Shown in pieces: positions 48,637 through 59,760 of a stretch of 64,000 nucleotides of DNA. The first letter of the stretch is position 1; each line of letters begins with the position of its first letter. Origin of the DNA: Fragilaria crotonensis (taxonomy: Eukaryota > Bacillariophyta > Fragilariophyceae > Fragilariales > Fragilariaceae); the NCBI GenBank assembly GCA_022925895.1, contig JAKSYS010000058.1:1-64000 (forward strand), written 5' to 3'. Below the pieces are notes generated by a model that saw only the letters and a program-made list of their open reading frames with translations, was not told the DNA's origin and made no database searches. Made by a program: the position numbers and the translations under genes.

Positions 48637-50841
48637 ATGGAATGAGCCGAAGTGAGGGAGTAGTACTCTTACTACTGTTTATTGCTTCTATGTGACTTTA
48701 ATGGGGTTGGCCAAGAAAGCAAGAAACGAAAATCATATGTGAGAGAACAAAAACGAATAATGCGTATTTTTCAAGTATGCTGGGGATGTCTTGATGCTTG
48801 ATGGATTGCTAAAAACGAGAGGTTGGGCCGCAGTCCGCAGTTGCATGATACTCATTCCAAGTTCCAACTGGAATGTGCAAAAGATTCGTCACCAAACAAG
48901 GGTGAGATTCGAGATTCCGAAGGTTACGACAGTATAGTAGCAACAGTGCTACTACCGGTGCGACTTCGCCATTCGCAAGAAAATGCATCGTGCATCGACC
49001 GCCATGCACCAGCAAGCATCCTGGGATTTCGTCAATGCGTTCGTCAATGACTAGACAGCATAAATAATAAATACCAGTCCATGCTGAAAGCTGAAATAAT
49101 GCGCGAGCAAAACTTCTTTGAAATTCTGTTTCACTCTCCCAAGACCTTGTGTATGCATGGAAGCGATTAGAATGCAATTAAATGACAGCATCAACATTTT
49201 TGTTGCAGAATTTGACTTTAGAATCTTGATTTCTATGTTTCACCTGGAACACTTTTTCAAGGTATCTTGTTTTCAATCCTTTGTCATATATAAAGAACAT
49301 AAATCAGCCCAACAACTTTTTCTGAACAGAAATAAGAACTTCCTGCATTGATGTGATTAGTAGAAGTCAACAACGCTTCACAATTACAAAGCAACATCAC
49401 AGAAAAGGCAAATGTCAGTTGCTGTATCAAACAACGGTTCATCAAATGTGTCATCCTCATCCTCTGATGACTCCCTCCTTTCAGCATTGGATAAGAATGA
49501 GGAGGGGACAAGAAGGAAATGGACAAGGACTTGCTGTTGGACACGGGGACCAACTTTGAAGGAAACACAAGTCCAGATGACAGCACACCAAAAACGTTGC
49601 CCGCAGTGTTTGTGCCAGTCTCTTCTGATAACATCCTGTACAACAATGTGAGGATACCTTTCCTCTGCCTTGACTTGACATCATTGCAGACTATGTTTGG
49701 TGGGCATCAGCAGATGGAGAACAAGTTATCCAAACAATGACTGACTTTACATTACCATGTCAGAAAGCATGCCGTAAGGTGTGGAGTCCTCATTAGTATT
49801 GGGAATTGGTGCCAATGAACATCCTGCATCAACAACATTTTGTCATGGCATTTGTTCCTGTCATGCTTGGAATGCATTGCACCAAGCAAATCCTGCTTTG
49901 TTCAAAGAATTGAACAAAAACAGAAAGAGAATGAGCCATGACTTTGAGTTATACAAGGCCTCGCCTTGGGAACCCATGATCACTAAACTTTGCAAAAAGA
50001 GGCTTGCCTCACAAGCGGATCACTGTTTACAAGGAAAACAAGGACAATGTTGTTGCAAGAGCATGGCTCAAGCAGTGGGCAACCACTGCTCATACTCACG
50101 TTGAACAGAATCAACATTGTCTTTAGAGGCGGTCTTCCCAGACTCAACAATAATTCCGAGGGCAGAAACAATGGCGACAAGATTTTCCTGGATCACAGGA
50201 AGCCTCTCACGACGGACTTTGTCCATTGCTTTGCTTTCATGCTGGAAAATTGCTCCAATTCTGATTTGAAATTTTGTAATTACCTCCACCGGTTAGTTCA
50301 TTGTTGTGCTTTTACAAGAATTGCCTAAGTTATGAATCAATGCTTTTCTTCTCAAACCACCCACCAGCATCAATTGTTAGTAACCAATTCTTGATGACCA
50401 CAGAAGGCAGTTCATAGCGCTTTTCATTATCCGCAAGTACTAAGAGCTCTTGCACCTTTGGTTCTAACTGGTGCTTCTTTGGATAGATCTTGCGCCGTGA
50501 TCGACGACTTTGTTATTACTTTGTTCCGCTGTTGTCCGAGTCGTGACATCACACCATCCATGGAGTTCCTGATTTCATTTTCCGAAGTGTATTGTACCAC
50601 CGTTTCTCGTCCCAGATGAAGAGTACCTCTCTATGATTTATATTCATAGCTTCTCTCTGATCAATTGTTTTGTTTTGATTGCAAGGATCACCACCAAGTT
50701 GGTTACAATGGTATATCAAAAAAAAAACTAAAATCTATTTTACGTGCTGCCGCTGTCCCGGACAAAAACGGAACTCGACCCACACGGATGGTTACAATGG
50801 TATATCAGTTGGCATCAGTGATATAACTGCAGTCAATGTGC
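48637..50841. other. Gene-poor, probable decayed repeat
   Basis: No supported gene. Between 49.3 and 50.3 kb adjacent plus-strand frames (NNGSSNVSSSSSDDSLLSAL; ELNKNRKRMSHDFELYKAS) suggest a decayed coding element of unknown family. 50.3-50.8 kb shows nothing. Confidence 0.35.
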
Positions 50842-51084
50842 TCACGGTGATGTTGGTATATGACCGTGCATGTTATGCAAAAGAACACATGTCTTGATCA
50901 CGATGGCCATGTCATCACAATCCCACAGGTGCACAACGACATCCAGAAATACGGATTTGGAAAACGAGCCTATACTACGATACCAAAACAATGTACGCTC
51001 AATGTCCTGTCTTTTTGACTGAGCTGCTGCAAAACCTACAAGTAATTGCATTCGCAGCCTTTTGTTATTATTAGCAGCCAACAC
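50842..51084 (-). mobile_element. Harbinger-like transposase C-terminal remnant
   Basis: The minus-strand text VGFAAAQSKRQDIERTL, then HLWDCDDMAIVIKTCVLLHNM, matches the end of PIF/Harbinger DDE transposases (the usual form is FAAAQExxRKDIERAFGVLQ...DDM..V..TCVILHNM). The middle, where FGVLQARF is expected, is out of frame. No other catalytic block is recognisable upstream to about 51.5 kb, so this is a short fossil of a plain DNA transposon. Confidence 0.7.
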
Positions 51085-52782
51085 GCGTGCGTCAGGTTTA
51101 TCCCATCAACCAACCAGCCGGGAGCCCGTGTATGTCCCCTAATCGAGCCGGCCATCACCTGCAGAAGTGTAGGGGAGTATGACTTTCTACTACCACTGTT
51201 ACTACAGTGTACGGTATTTCTATCCTCAGAGGAGCAGCCTGAGATTCGTAGGTAAAGGCGAAGTATGATTTTAATTTACACTATAATTTATGGAGTCGAC
51301 TTTTTTAGAAGGCTTGATCGGCTCAATTAGGGGACATAAACGGCCTCCCATGCAACGAAGTGTTAGTGTTATTGCTTCACAGTAAACATAATCCTTGGCT
51401 TGTGGTGCTTTCTTGCCACACAAACTGCAGTATACCAGAAATGCAGTGAGTGATCCAACATATTGATGTCAATGAGAAGTTCTGTCTGGCAATGCAGATT
51501 TGAAATACCAGAAATGGTTACTGGTGTGGTTAGCAATTGCTTCCAAAAACACAGTTCTAGGCATTACATCCTTTAATCGGTTGTCGTAGGGAACTTATGA
51601 TAGTGTAATGTTGAGCAGTGAATGCAGATACGGAGGGTACCAGGGACATGCGGCATTCATTCTTAACCTTAGTCGGCAGTCATTTCGGGAGTTATTGGAA
51701 ACATAGAACGGCTATTACAATGTTATTTCATAACGTCTTCAAGGTAGACTTCCGTGACCCAGAATCCCATCGAGTCGCCAGTCACACGACCCCAACAATG
51801 TTATGAACGACAAAAATCTTCAACACGCTTCCAGCGAAGAGGGCGATTTGCAAACCTTCTTTGGACAAAGAAGACATGCGAAGAAGGTTTTGGAGTGACA
51901 CATGTAAAAATTCTACATTGGTTCAGTGTTCAACATGTACCAGACCAGACTTTTATGTGAAAGGCTTCTTCGATGACTTAAGTAGAAAACGACATCCAAC
52001 AAAGAAGGTTGCTTCAAATGAAGAAGATTTGGAAGCAGGCTTCTTCGGGTGAAGGAGGTCCTTTCAACCTGCGCAAGCCAAGCACACGAGCGCGAGTCTG
52101 ACTTGTTCGGTATGTTCAAAAGCATTTTGCCGTTTTTGATCTTTGGTTTTAAAAGGAGTAAATAGCAAAAGACGGTTATTCTTTCCGCTTTGAGAAGAAT
52201 TTCCGCATGTCCCAGGTACTACAGTACCATCGGTACGCAATCCCGTTGTCATAATGATATCATACTTTGCATGAGTACGATATGCACAAGAGCCTTGAGC
52301 ATCCCCCGCCACGGTATGATCATACTCAGATCATACCTGGCTGGTGCAGTACTCCGTACGACTGTCGTTTCGATGGATACCTGGTATTGAATTTAATTCT
52401 TGTGACAAGGAGCAGGTTTTGTCTTGGAATCATATACAATTTTTTGTCTTGAAGATTTTGTTAGTGATACCAAGTTTTTCTCTCTTTGTCGGAATTATAA
52501 GCAGACCTCAAGACAAGCGCTCAAAGCTATCATCAACGGGAAGCAAAAATGATAGTCCGAGTACTTAGGCCGTCTCTTACGGTAAACAAAAATTGTGACA
52601 AAAGCAAAAACCAAAACGTCTTCTTGTTTCTGTTCTTGAAAAACACGTCCCTTACGGCGCCAAGAATACTAACATAGCAGAAACACATTCTTGGGGCTGA
52701 CAAAAACCAAAATAATTCTAGTTCGGCGAACAAGAATGTTTTGATCAATTCGATTGCTCATGATTCGATGGCATCCTCGTCA
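51085..52782. other. Gene-poor stretch
   Basis: No gene or clear repeat. Around 51830-52060 the text has several GAAGAAGG-like words but no long frame. Confidence 0.3.
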
Positions 52783-53130
52783 TCATCCATTAATTAACAA
52801 CATACGTCGCAGCAACTGGACACGTGCTGACTCCTCCTCATCCTCTGATAAATTCTCTTGTTTCCTCTTCTTTCCCTTGGACAGAGACGAGGATGATGAT
52901 TTGGAAAAAGAACCAAAGGAAGGGAAGCCCTTTCTCACAGCAACTGCTTGAGAGTTGAATTGCATGCTGGTCAATATAACAACTGGCAGCCAAGGAAGTG
53001 GATGTACTCTAATCTCAGGAGATTGTGGTGCTGTTGTAGCAAAAGTATTCAATTTTGCAGTACTCCGAGTATGTTCATACTGGAGAGGCCGAAACGGAGG
53101 ACGAGCTGGATCTCGAGTTCGTTTTGGCAT
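52783..53130 (-). CDS. Hypothetical small basic/acidic protein
   Basis: From the ATG at 53130 the frame encodes 115 residues: a basic Pro/Arg-rich start (MPKRTRDPARPPFRP), a neutral middle, a Ser run (FGSFSKSSSSSLSKGKKRKQ) and an acidic end (ENLSEDEEESARVQLLRRML). The bipartite charge pattern and the KKRK stretch suggest a nuclear protein if real. No family recognised, and the middle could be intronic. Confidence 0.35.
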   Translation of the reverse strand: MPKRTRDPARPPFRPLQYEHTRSTAKLNTFATTAPQSPEIRVHPLPWLPVVILTSMQFNSQAVAVRKGFPSFGSFSKSSSSSLSKGKKRKQENLSEDEEESARVQLLRRMLLING

Positions 53131-54062
53131 TCCAAAAAGGATAAGGGTTAAGATATTTGTTCTTGTATTTGTAAAAATCGTAAGGGACAACTTGAGACTA
53201 TCACCGGAGATGATACTCTAATCGTAGAAAATAGTACGTAGTACCGTAGGAAAATTACTGTAGGAAGGCTTCACACAAAGTACGTTCTGAGAAGTTATAA
53301 GCGTACAGTAAAATTCGGCACTCGATCGTATGAACGACAAACTCGTCGAACGTGTCAAATGGTATTTGACATTCCAGTTCATTTGTCGGGTAGACTCTAG
53401 TTCGTGCGAAATTAGTTAGAGACCGGACAGTACAGGGTACAGGGTATCATGTTCATTTCGATGGATGACCTCACAGTAGCACAGTACAACGATGGAATCG
53501 TAGTCCAGTGCAGCGTAGGTTTCAATTGGACGTTAACAGGATTAGCAACATAAACTCGACTGAATGTTCATGTAATAAATTTTTGTTCTTGTTCTTGTAA
53601 ACACCGTAATGCATTGGCCTTACACGAAATATCGATCAATATTTATATCAAAATATGATTTAATCAAAGCCCTCAAAATTCTGATTTCTGGATGACATGT
53701 ATGACATATATCATACTCCGTATATCATAAAATGTGTGGTAGAACTTTCTAAACAAAGAGATTGTTTCTCGTACTAGCTAGCGTATGCATAGCTTCGACA
53801 ACAATAGATACCAAGAAGCATCACATTGAAATATATGCGTATGGCAGTCAAAATTCCGGACGTCTCCGGTCTAGCGGTGCTCGGTACTAGTACCAGGTAC
53901 TCGGAGTACGAACCTGGGTAACCTGGACAAGACTCTCTCATTCGCACTAAAAATGGGGAATTGTTGCCGTCGTTCACCGGGAATTCCACTACCGTAGTAA
54001 AGGCTCTGATTTCAGAACAACAACCTCCAAACTCCAACCACAACGTCGGCGCACCAACTGCA
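53131..54062. other. Intergenic, upstream of GT90 gene
   Basis: No gene. GTACTCGGAGTAC at 53897-53909, 154 bp before the GT90 start codon. Several other TAC/GTAC words nearby. Confidence 0.4.
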
Positions 54063-55499
54063 ATGAAACATAAACTGCGGTTTCGAAATGTATTCCTATG
54101 TGGTGCACTGTTTTTCTTATTCGATTTATATCGCCTTCCTCTCCTTCTTCCCCAAGTGAAAACTGACTTCCAACCGTATGTAGCCGAACAGGTTCGTCTT
54201 CATGAGAATGATACGAAGCCATATACACAGCAAGATATTCTGAGATTGTACCAATATCACCCGAACGAGAAGACCTCTGTTCTTATATTTGATGGATGGG
54301 AATTCAAGATGTATCGTTTCTATATCGGGAACGGCGGTTTTCTTTGTAGGGATCGCTTCACCCTTTTGCTAGTGGAAGGCCTTCGCAGATCACGACCTGA
54401 GCGCTTTGTGAACAATTCGCAGCCTTTTCAAATGGCGATTGCTGGTTGTCATGAATTCATGGACTATACGTATTACCCCTGTTCCTTGGATAACGAGACG
54501 GGTTGTTCCAATCATAGTTTTGCGCCTCTAATGACTGTCGCATCTGCGCCGAAAAGTCCCCTTGTCACGTTCATTCATCAATTTCCATCTCCCCCTTTTG
54601 GAACGTGCTTGCATATGTGGCTATGTGATCGTAGCGAATGTGATATTCGCCGGGACTTGAAGCAATTCATGAGCACGGACGAAACATGGGAAATTCTCAA
54701 GCCTCAACTCTATTATCGGGGAGCAGACTTTCGATTGTTTTGGCAAAAGGAGGGTTTTGATCATTTGAGATACTGTGGAGAGGTTCTGCCTCCAGACATT
54801 ACCAATATGACAATTGGAGAAGTCGCCGACATTTTGTTGCAGGAACCACTTTTGCAACCGCGATGCCGTGCCGTTGCAATGTCACTCAGAGCCGAATGGT
54901 TGGTGTCACAAAACAAAAGTTTCGAGAATGAGAATCAAACCAAGTATTACTCAAACTCATGGTTTGACGCAAGGTTTCGATTAGGTGGTGGCATGGACCT
55001 ACCGCACACCACTAGCCAAGCAAAATTGCTCGAGACAGACGCCGTACCCATGTCGGAAATCGCAAAATACAAGTATCAAATTGATTTCGGTGGGATAGGA
55101 GGAACGACGTGGACGGGCACCATTACCAAACTCGCCATGCCAGGTGTGTTGTTTCATCACGAGACACCTGCCAAAGATTGGTTCCATGACGAAATTCAGC
55201 CTTGGGTCCACTATGTTCCAGTGGACCTCTTCCTCTCCAACCTGTACGACATGTATGTGTGGGCTGAAACTCATCCGATAGAAGCCAAGAAGATTGCCAA
55301 ACAAGGGCAAGAGTTTGCACGATACGTGGCCTCTGGTGAGTATTGGAACAAGACCTTTGAAAAGCTTTACGTTCAAGGTCTTGGTCGCATCGTTGATGCA
55401 TATCAGCCTTCTCCAGATGAAACGCTTTCATCCATACTGGAAGGATACCTCGACGGTGGCTTTAACATGACGCTAATGGGAGCCTTGGAACGCAAATGA
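54063..55499 (+). CDS. GT90 (CAP10-like) glycosyltransferase
   Basis: 478 residues from the ATG at 54063, chosen because it begins a type II membrane anchor (FRNVFLCGALFFLFDLYRLPLL). The luminal part carries the CAP10/GT90 (KDELC/POGLUT-like) signature at the end: KYKYQIDFGGIGGTTWTGTI, AMPGVLFHHETPAKDWFHDE, PWVHYVPVDLFLSNLYDMYV, and GQEFARYVASGEYW, preceded by FDARFRLGGG. GT90 enzymes transfer xylose or glucose to glycans or proteins in the ER/Golgi. Several Asn-x-Ser/Thr sites (NNS, NET, NHS, NMT) fit a luminal location. The frame is complete, in contrast to the GT27-like gene at the left edge. Acceptor unknown. Confidence 0.85.
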   Translation: MKHKLRFRNVFLCGALFFLFDLYRLPLLLPQVKTDFQPYVAEQVRLHENDTKPYTQQDILRLYQYHPNEKTSVLIFDGWEFKMYRFYIGNGGFLCRDRFTLLLVEGLRRSRPERFVNNSQPFQMAIAGCHEFMDYTYYPCSLDNETGCSNHSFAPLMTVASAPKSPLVTFIHQFPSPPFGTCLHMWLCDRSECDIRRDLKQFMSTDETWEILKPQLYYRGADFRLFWQKEGFDHLRYCGEVLPPDITNMTIGEVADILLQEPLLQPRCRAVAMSLRAEWLVSQNKSFENENQTKYYSNSWFDARFRLGGGMDLPHTTSQAKLLETDAVPMSEIAKYKYQIDFGGIGGTTWTGTITKLAMPGVLFHHETPAKDWFHDEIQPWVHYVPVDLFLSNLYDMYVWAETHPIEAKKIAKQGQEFARYVASGEYWNKTFEKLYVQGLGRIVDAYQPSPDETLSSILEGYLDGGFNMTLMGALERK

Positions 55500-56153
55500 T
55501 GTGGTTCCTATGTCGTTACATCCTATTTCGGTAGGGGTATCACAACATATGGAATTAGTTGACGGCCTATTAGTGGCGACAAATGTCGGGTTACCACCTA
55601 GCATGTACGCCACTCCTGCAGGGAATCCCTGCGAGACTACTGCGATAAATATATGCTATATGGTTCATACCCGACGGCCAACGCGATAGCTGTCAATATC
55701 GTAGGAAGCTGAACCGAAGAAATCGATTTGTGTTGTAGATCTACCTATGGTAGTATTCTAGTTAGCCATAGTAGTACGTGAATGCAAAACTTAGAGTACG
55801 TTATACTTCGGCAGCGTCATACTGGGACAATGGCTGGGGAGGGAGCCCGGAGGCTGCGGGCTGCGGTCTGCGGTCTGCGGTCTTCGGTATCAGCTTTGCT
55901 CCGAACTCCGAATCGAGAATTCGCCAGCAGTTCACAGTTCACAGTACTGTATGTTCGATAGTCAGTGTCCTCGAGTACAGTAAAAAATGCATTACAGTAC
56001 CAGTAAAATGAATTCGTCAGTACATGGAAGAGTAGCAGTACTGTAGACCTACACGTAACTTGCGGAGGGGTACGATTCTTGCGAGCGCAGCCGCGAGTCG
56101 AGACAAAAATCACCGGCAGACCTCATCTGTTCTCTAACGCTGTAACTTGTGCC
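55500..56153. other. Intergenic, no gene seen
   Basis: Spacer between two same-strand genes. A CTGCGGT-type short direct repeat at 55856-55880 and GTAC-rich words around 55975-56045. No frame with motifs. Confidence 0.4.
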
Positions 56154-58292
56154 ATGGCAGCGCCCGCTCGGAACGAGAATGTTACCGGTAGTGTTTCAGC
56201 TGCTGCAGCTGCAGCTGTTGCTGCAATGACAACGACAACACCAGCGACCACTGCAACGACAACAATAATGCCGACGACCATGGAACTTCCAACAGATGCC
56301 AGTTCCTACACATTCCTTGGAAAGATCGGACAAGGTGCATTTGCTACAGTGTGGAAGGCTAAAACAACGTCATCTGTGTTATCAATGTCATCACAGTCGC
56401 AGCCATCATTGCAACAATTGTCGTCAGATTCCAGTAAAAATCAGCAACAGCATCAGCAGGAAAAGCAACCGCAACAACAATATGTGGCAGTCAAAGTTCT
56501 CAATCTTGATCATGTTGATTCTGATTTGCAAGAGATTCGAAAAGAAGTACAATTGATGCGTCTCAGCTTGCATCCCAATATTTTGTATTGTCATACAGCG
56601 TTTTTGGAACAAACGCAGTTGTGGGTCGTGACACCCTTTATGAATAAGGGATCATCCGTGTCGTGTTTGTTACAAGCGAGGCGATCCCTCAAAATACGAT
56701 ACAAAAAACTAAAGCAACAAGAACAAGGACAATCCACAACCACCACAACGCCAACACGCGAAGAATTGCTGCACCCACCAAAAGTCTCACTCGAACCCCA
56801 CATTCTGTACATTTTGCAACAAACGCTCTTGGGATTGCAATACATTCATGACAATGGACAGATTCATCGCGATATCAAGGGCAGCAATATTCTACTCAAT
56901 GGTGCTGGAGAGGTCAAAATTGCGGACTTTGGTGTGTCCGGGTGGCTCATTCCACAGAATGAAAAGGCAAAAACATTTGTTGGGACTCCCTGTTGGATGG
57001 CTCCAGGTGAGTTGTGCGTGTTGGTTCTGGTTCTCAATTTGTTTGTGTCTGCTCCGTGTTGTTTGCTGTTGTCATTCGTCTGTGTTCGGCCATGTATTTT
57101 GTCACAAAATTAACAACAACATTCTGTCCAAAACATGACCACGCTGTGCAATACAACTCATCATTCTGACCTTGCAGAGGTGATGGAGCAGATTCATGGG
57201 TATGACTACAAGGCCGACTTGTGGTCTCTTGGCATTACTGCTTTGGAGCTTGCGAAGGGCTACGCTCCATATGCAAAATATCCGCCCATGAAGGTGTTAA
57301 TATTGACCATCCAAGAAGATCCTCCATCCCTGGATACCTACGAAAGCGTTGTTGATTATGATCATGATGGTGAATTGGAGGACACGGACGATCGCCGTGA
57401 ACGACATCGAGCAGACGACGAAGAAACATGGTCACCGAACTTTCGACAATTAGTTTCGTGGTTGTTGCAAAAGGATCCAGCAAAACGTCCCACTTGCGAG
57501 GAACTGTTGCAATCATCCCTGTTGTCGACAGCCGTCTCGCAACAGGTTTTGGAATCTCAAATTTGTGCCATTGTTCCCGATGTCGGGGACGTTGCTTTCA
57601 AACAACAACAACAGCAGCAACATGGAGATGAACGAGACGAAGGAGAAATGCAATATCAAGACCAAGAACAAGAAGAGCTGCAACAACATGGTGATTTCAT
57701 GTTGGGATCGCGACGACAGGATGCCGTTTGGTTTGCAACGAATAGTGCCAGTGGAGGAGGCCGTCATCATCAAGACCGGGCGCCCGGGACGACGTGGATC
57801 TTTGCGGATGGATCGCAAGTTTTGGCGAGCAACGCTTCCTTGGAGGAACGTGACACTGACGATCTTTTATCTGAACTTGATCAATTTTGTGGTGCGACCG
57901 GTGGTGAGAATTACAGAAAAGAAGCAACGACGACAACGACAGAAACAGCAGCCGTAGCGTCACTATCCGATTCTGCTCCTCACTCACCAGCAAAGCGAAC
58001 CTCCGGTGGTACAATGGAGGATTTGATCGAGGAGTTTGAATTCAAAATGGAAGCCGCCAAGGCTGCAGATGAGGATGATCTCGATGAGTTTTGGATGAGT
58101 TTGAGAAGACCACAGCTGGAGAGAACTTTCAACGGCCCCGCTAAAGGAACGCGTGACTGGTGGCACGTCATGCGTGGATATGCGCACTCAGTGCGTCTCC
58201 CATTCTTGGTAGCAGCCGAACGAAATATGGCGTCCGATTCAGATGCACGGACGTTTCACCTCATGTATTCATTAACTTCCTCTGCGCTATAG
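56154..58292 (+). CDS. STE20-family kinase, SPAK/OSR1 (FRAY)-like
   Basis: Exons 56154-57006 and 57178-58292 (codon G|AG across a GT-AG intron) give 655 residues. Kinase marks: GKIGQGAFATVWKA (glycine loop, about 56-68), VAVKVL (ATP-site Lys about 113), HRDIKGSN (about 237), ADFGVSGW (about 258) and GTPCWMAPEVMEQ, then DYKADLWSLGITALELAKG and YPPMKVLILTIQEDPPSL. This set is that of SPAK/OSR1-type kinases, which control ion transporters and stress responses. Oddities: a Gln/Ser-rich insert between the glycine loop and the ATP-site Lys, a second insert with a Thr run near 190-200, and an acidic insert near 360. The C-terminal half is long and low in complexity, with no clear CCT substrate-docking domain. 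The N-terminal Ala/Thr-rich stretch is of no known role. Confidence 0.88.
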
Positions 58293-58771
58293 TGCCTCTA
58301 TTACTACCGTTGTAGCAATGTGGTGTGCCCGATCCAGATGCACCGACTTCTATTATAGTCCCTCTATTGCTAGTTGCTACTACTCGAGTATATTCAGAAA
58401 TAGTGTCCATAGCACGACATGGACTGCACACAAACACTAGTCGTCAAACATGAGCGCTTTTCAGTGATTCTGCAGACAGTGCAAAGCACCAGCAGTTTTG
58501 TCCCCACTCCATCGTACGCGACGAAGGTTTCGCGAGTCAAGATTCCGCAGAACTACGTGGAAAAACGGCGTAGGAACAAAATCAACTTGATTTCGTTACT
58601 ATTCAGAGCATCGATCGACTCTTTATCGCTTGCAACAATCATGTTGCTTGGTGGTTTTACTTCCTACTGCATTCATCTCTCAATCATCGGGGAGAGCAAC
58701 AGACATACACACGCACATATAGGAGCACTTGTGCACATGCATAACCATCACTCACTCACTGAATGACTTGT
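58293..58771. other. Convergent spacer
   Basis: 480 bp between the 3' ends of the kinase and COX6B. No gene recognised; a plus-strand frame here has no motif. Confidence 0.4.
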
Positions 58772-59089
58772 TCAAACCTGAACTCCAGGAAAGGTCCCCT
58801 CCTCTCGCTCTTCATCCCACTTGTCCGTCCAGATGGTTGGACAAATGTTGGTCGCGAGATAGCGGAGATTCTGGCACCCTTCTTCATCCTTGGTCTGCTT
58901 CAGGCAAACGAGCCACTCATTGTAACGATTGTAGCAATGGCCGGCCTGGTTGGTGGCAGGGAAACGCGCATCGCGAGGTGTCGTGCGGACACCCTTGACC
59001 TGGGTGAGCAAGGCCTGCTCTTCAGCATTGAGCGCAGGAGGCTTCTCCAAAAAAATCTTGTTGAGCTTGTAGGTATCCAAGTCAGCCAT
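58772..59089 (-). CDS. COX6B: Cytochrome c oxidase subunit 6B
   Basis: 105 residues, single exon. The core TPRDARFPATNQAGHCYNRY starts the family domain. The twin cysteine motifs are C-x9-C (CYNRYNEWLVC) and C-x10-C (CQNLRYLATNIC), the exact spacing of COX6B/Cox12, and the end EEREEGTFPGVQV matches the conserved WDExREAGTFPG tail. The protein sits on the intermembrane-space side of mitochondrial complex IV and is imported through the Mia40 disulfide relay, which is why there is no presequence. The clean frame and typical length make this one of the firmest calls. Confidence 0.95.
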   Translation of the reverse strand: MADLDTYKLNKIFLEKPPALNAEEQALLTQVKGVRTTPRDARFPATNQAGHCYNRYNEWLVCLKQTKDEEGCQNLRYLATNICPTIWTDKWDEEREEGTFPGVQV

Positions 59090-59760
59090 GGTTTTTCTTT
59101 ATGATGTTGAAAAAGAATGGACGCTGTGGGTAGTCCGCACAGAGAGGGAGAGTGGCGACAGCATTAGTCTACAGTCACTACTAACTGAGCAGGCAAATGA
59201 TCACAATCGCGAGGCATGTCCCAAGCAGCGCTATCACTCTCAACATAGTCAAAAGGCTCAACTTCACAAGTGAAAGTAGACAGTACGAGTACAACAGTAG
59301 CAGTGGGTTGTGAAAGGAATCTGGAACTCTATCTGGCACGACAACTACGTGTTCGATGATCATCCCCGCCAAAAGACCGATTTCCGCTCGTGTTCCTTTT
59401 GGCCATGGCGATGGTCACCACGATGACTCTCCCTCGTTCCCTACAGTTGTGTCATGTATGACGATCAAACCATTGCGTCGAAGGAGCAAGAACGGACAAC
59501 ATACCTTCACAAAGCACTTGAGTGTTGCGTGTGATTGATCGCCAGTGCTTGGGGGAGTCGGTCCAACCCGAACTTGTTGACGTCATTTTACCTTTATCCT
59601 TATTGGAGTATTCTGTTTACTTGCTGTTTTCGGAGTACTAGTACTCGGAGTACTGCATACAAACAATGTTACGTGGTACTACAGTACTGTACAATGTCAC
59701 CGAAATTCATACACTGGGGACGCAGGACTCGGGGTCTCATGGAGTGTCACAAATTGCACC
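59090..59760. other. Divergent promoter region
   Basis: 671 bp between the start codons of COX6B and the FBPase gene. Holds GTACTCGGAGTAC at 59641-59653 next to more GTAC words, about 110 bp before the FBPase ATG. Whether it is a regulatory site is unknown. Confidence 0.45.

Noticed and set aside
49353-49740. LLLDTGTN, resembling the Asp-Thr-Gly of an aspartic protease from a retroelement
   Set aside because: No other domain of such an element is recognisable around it, and the three residues alone are weak evidence.
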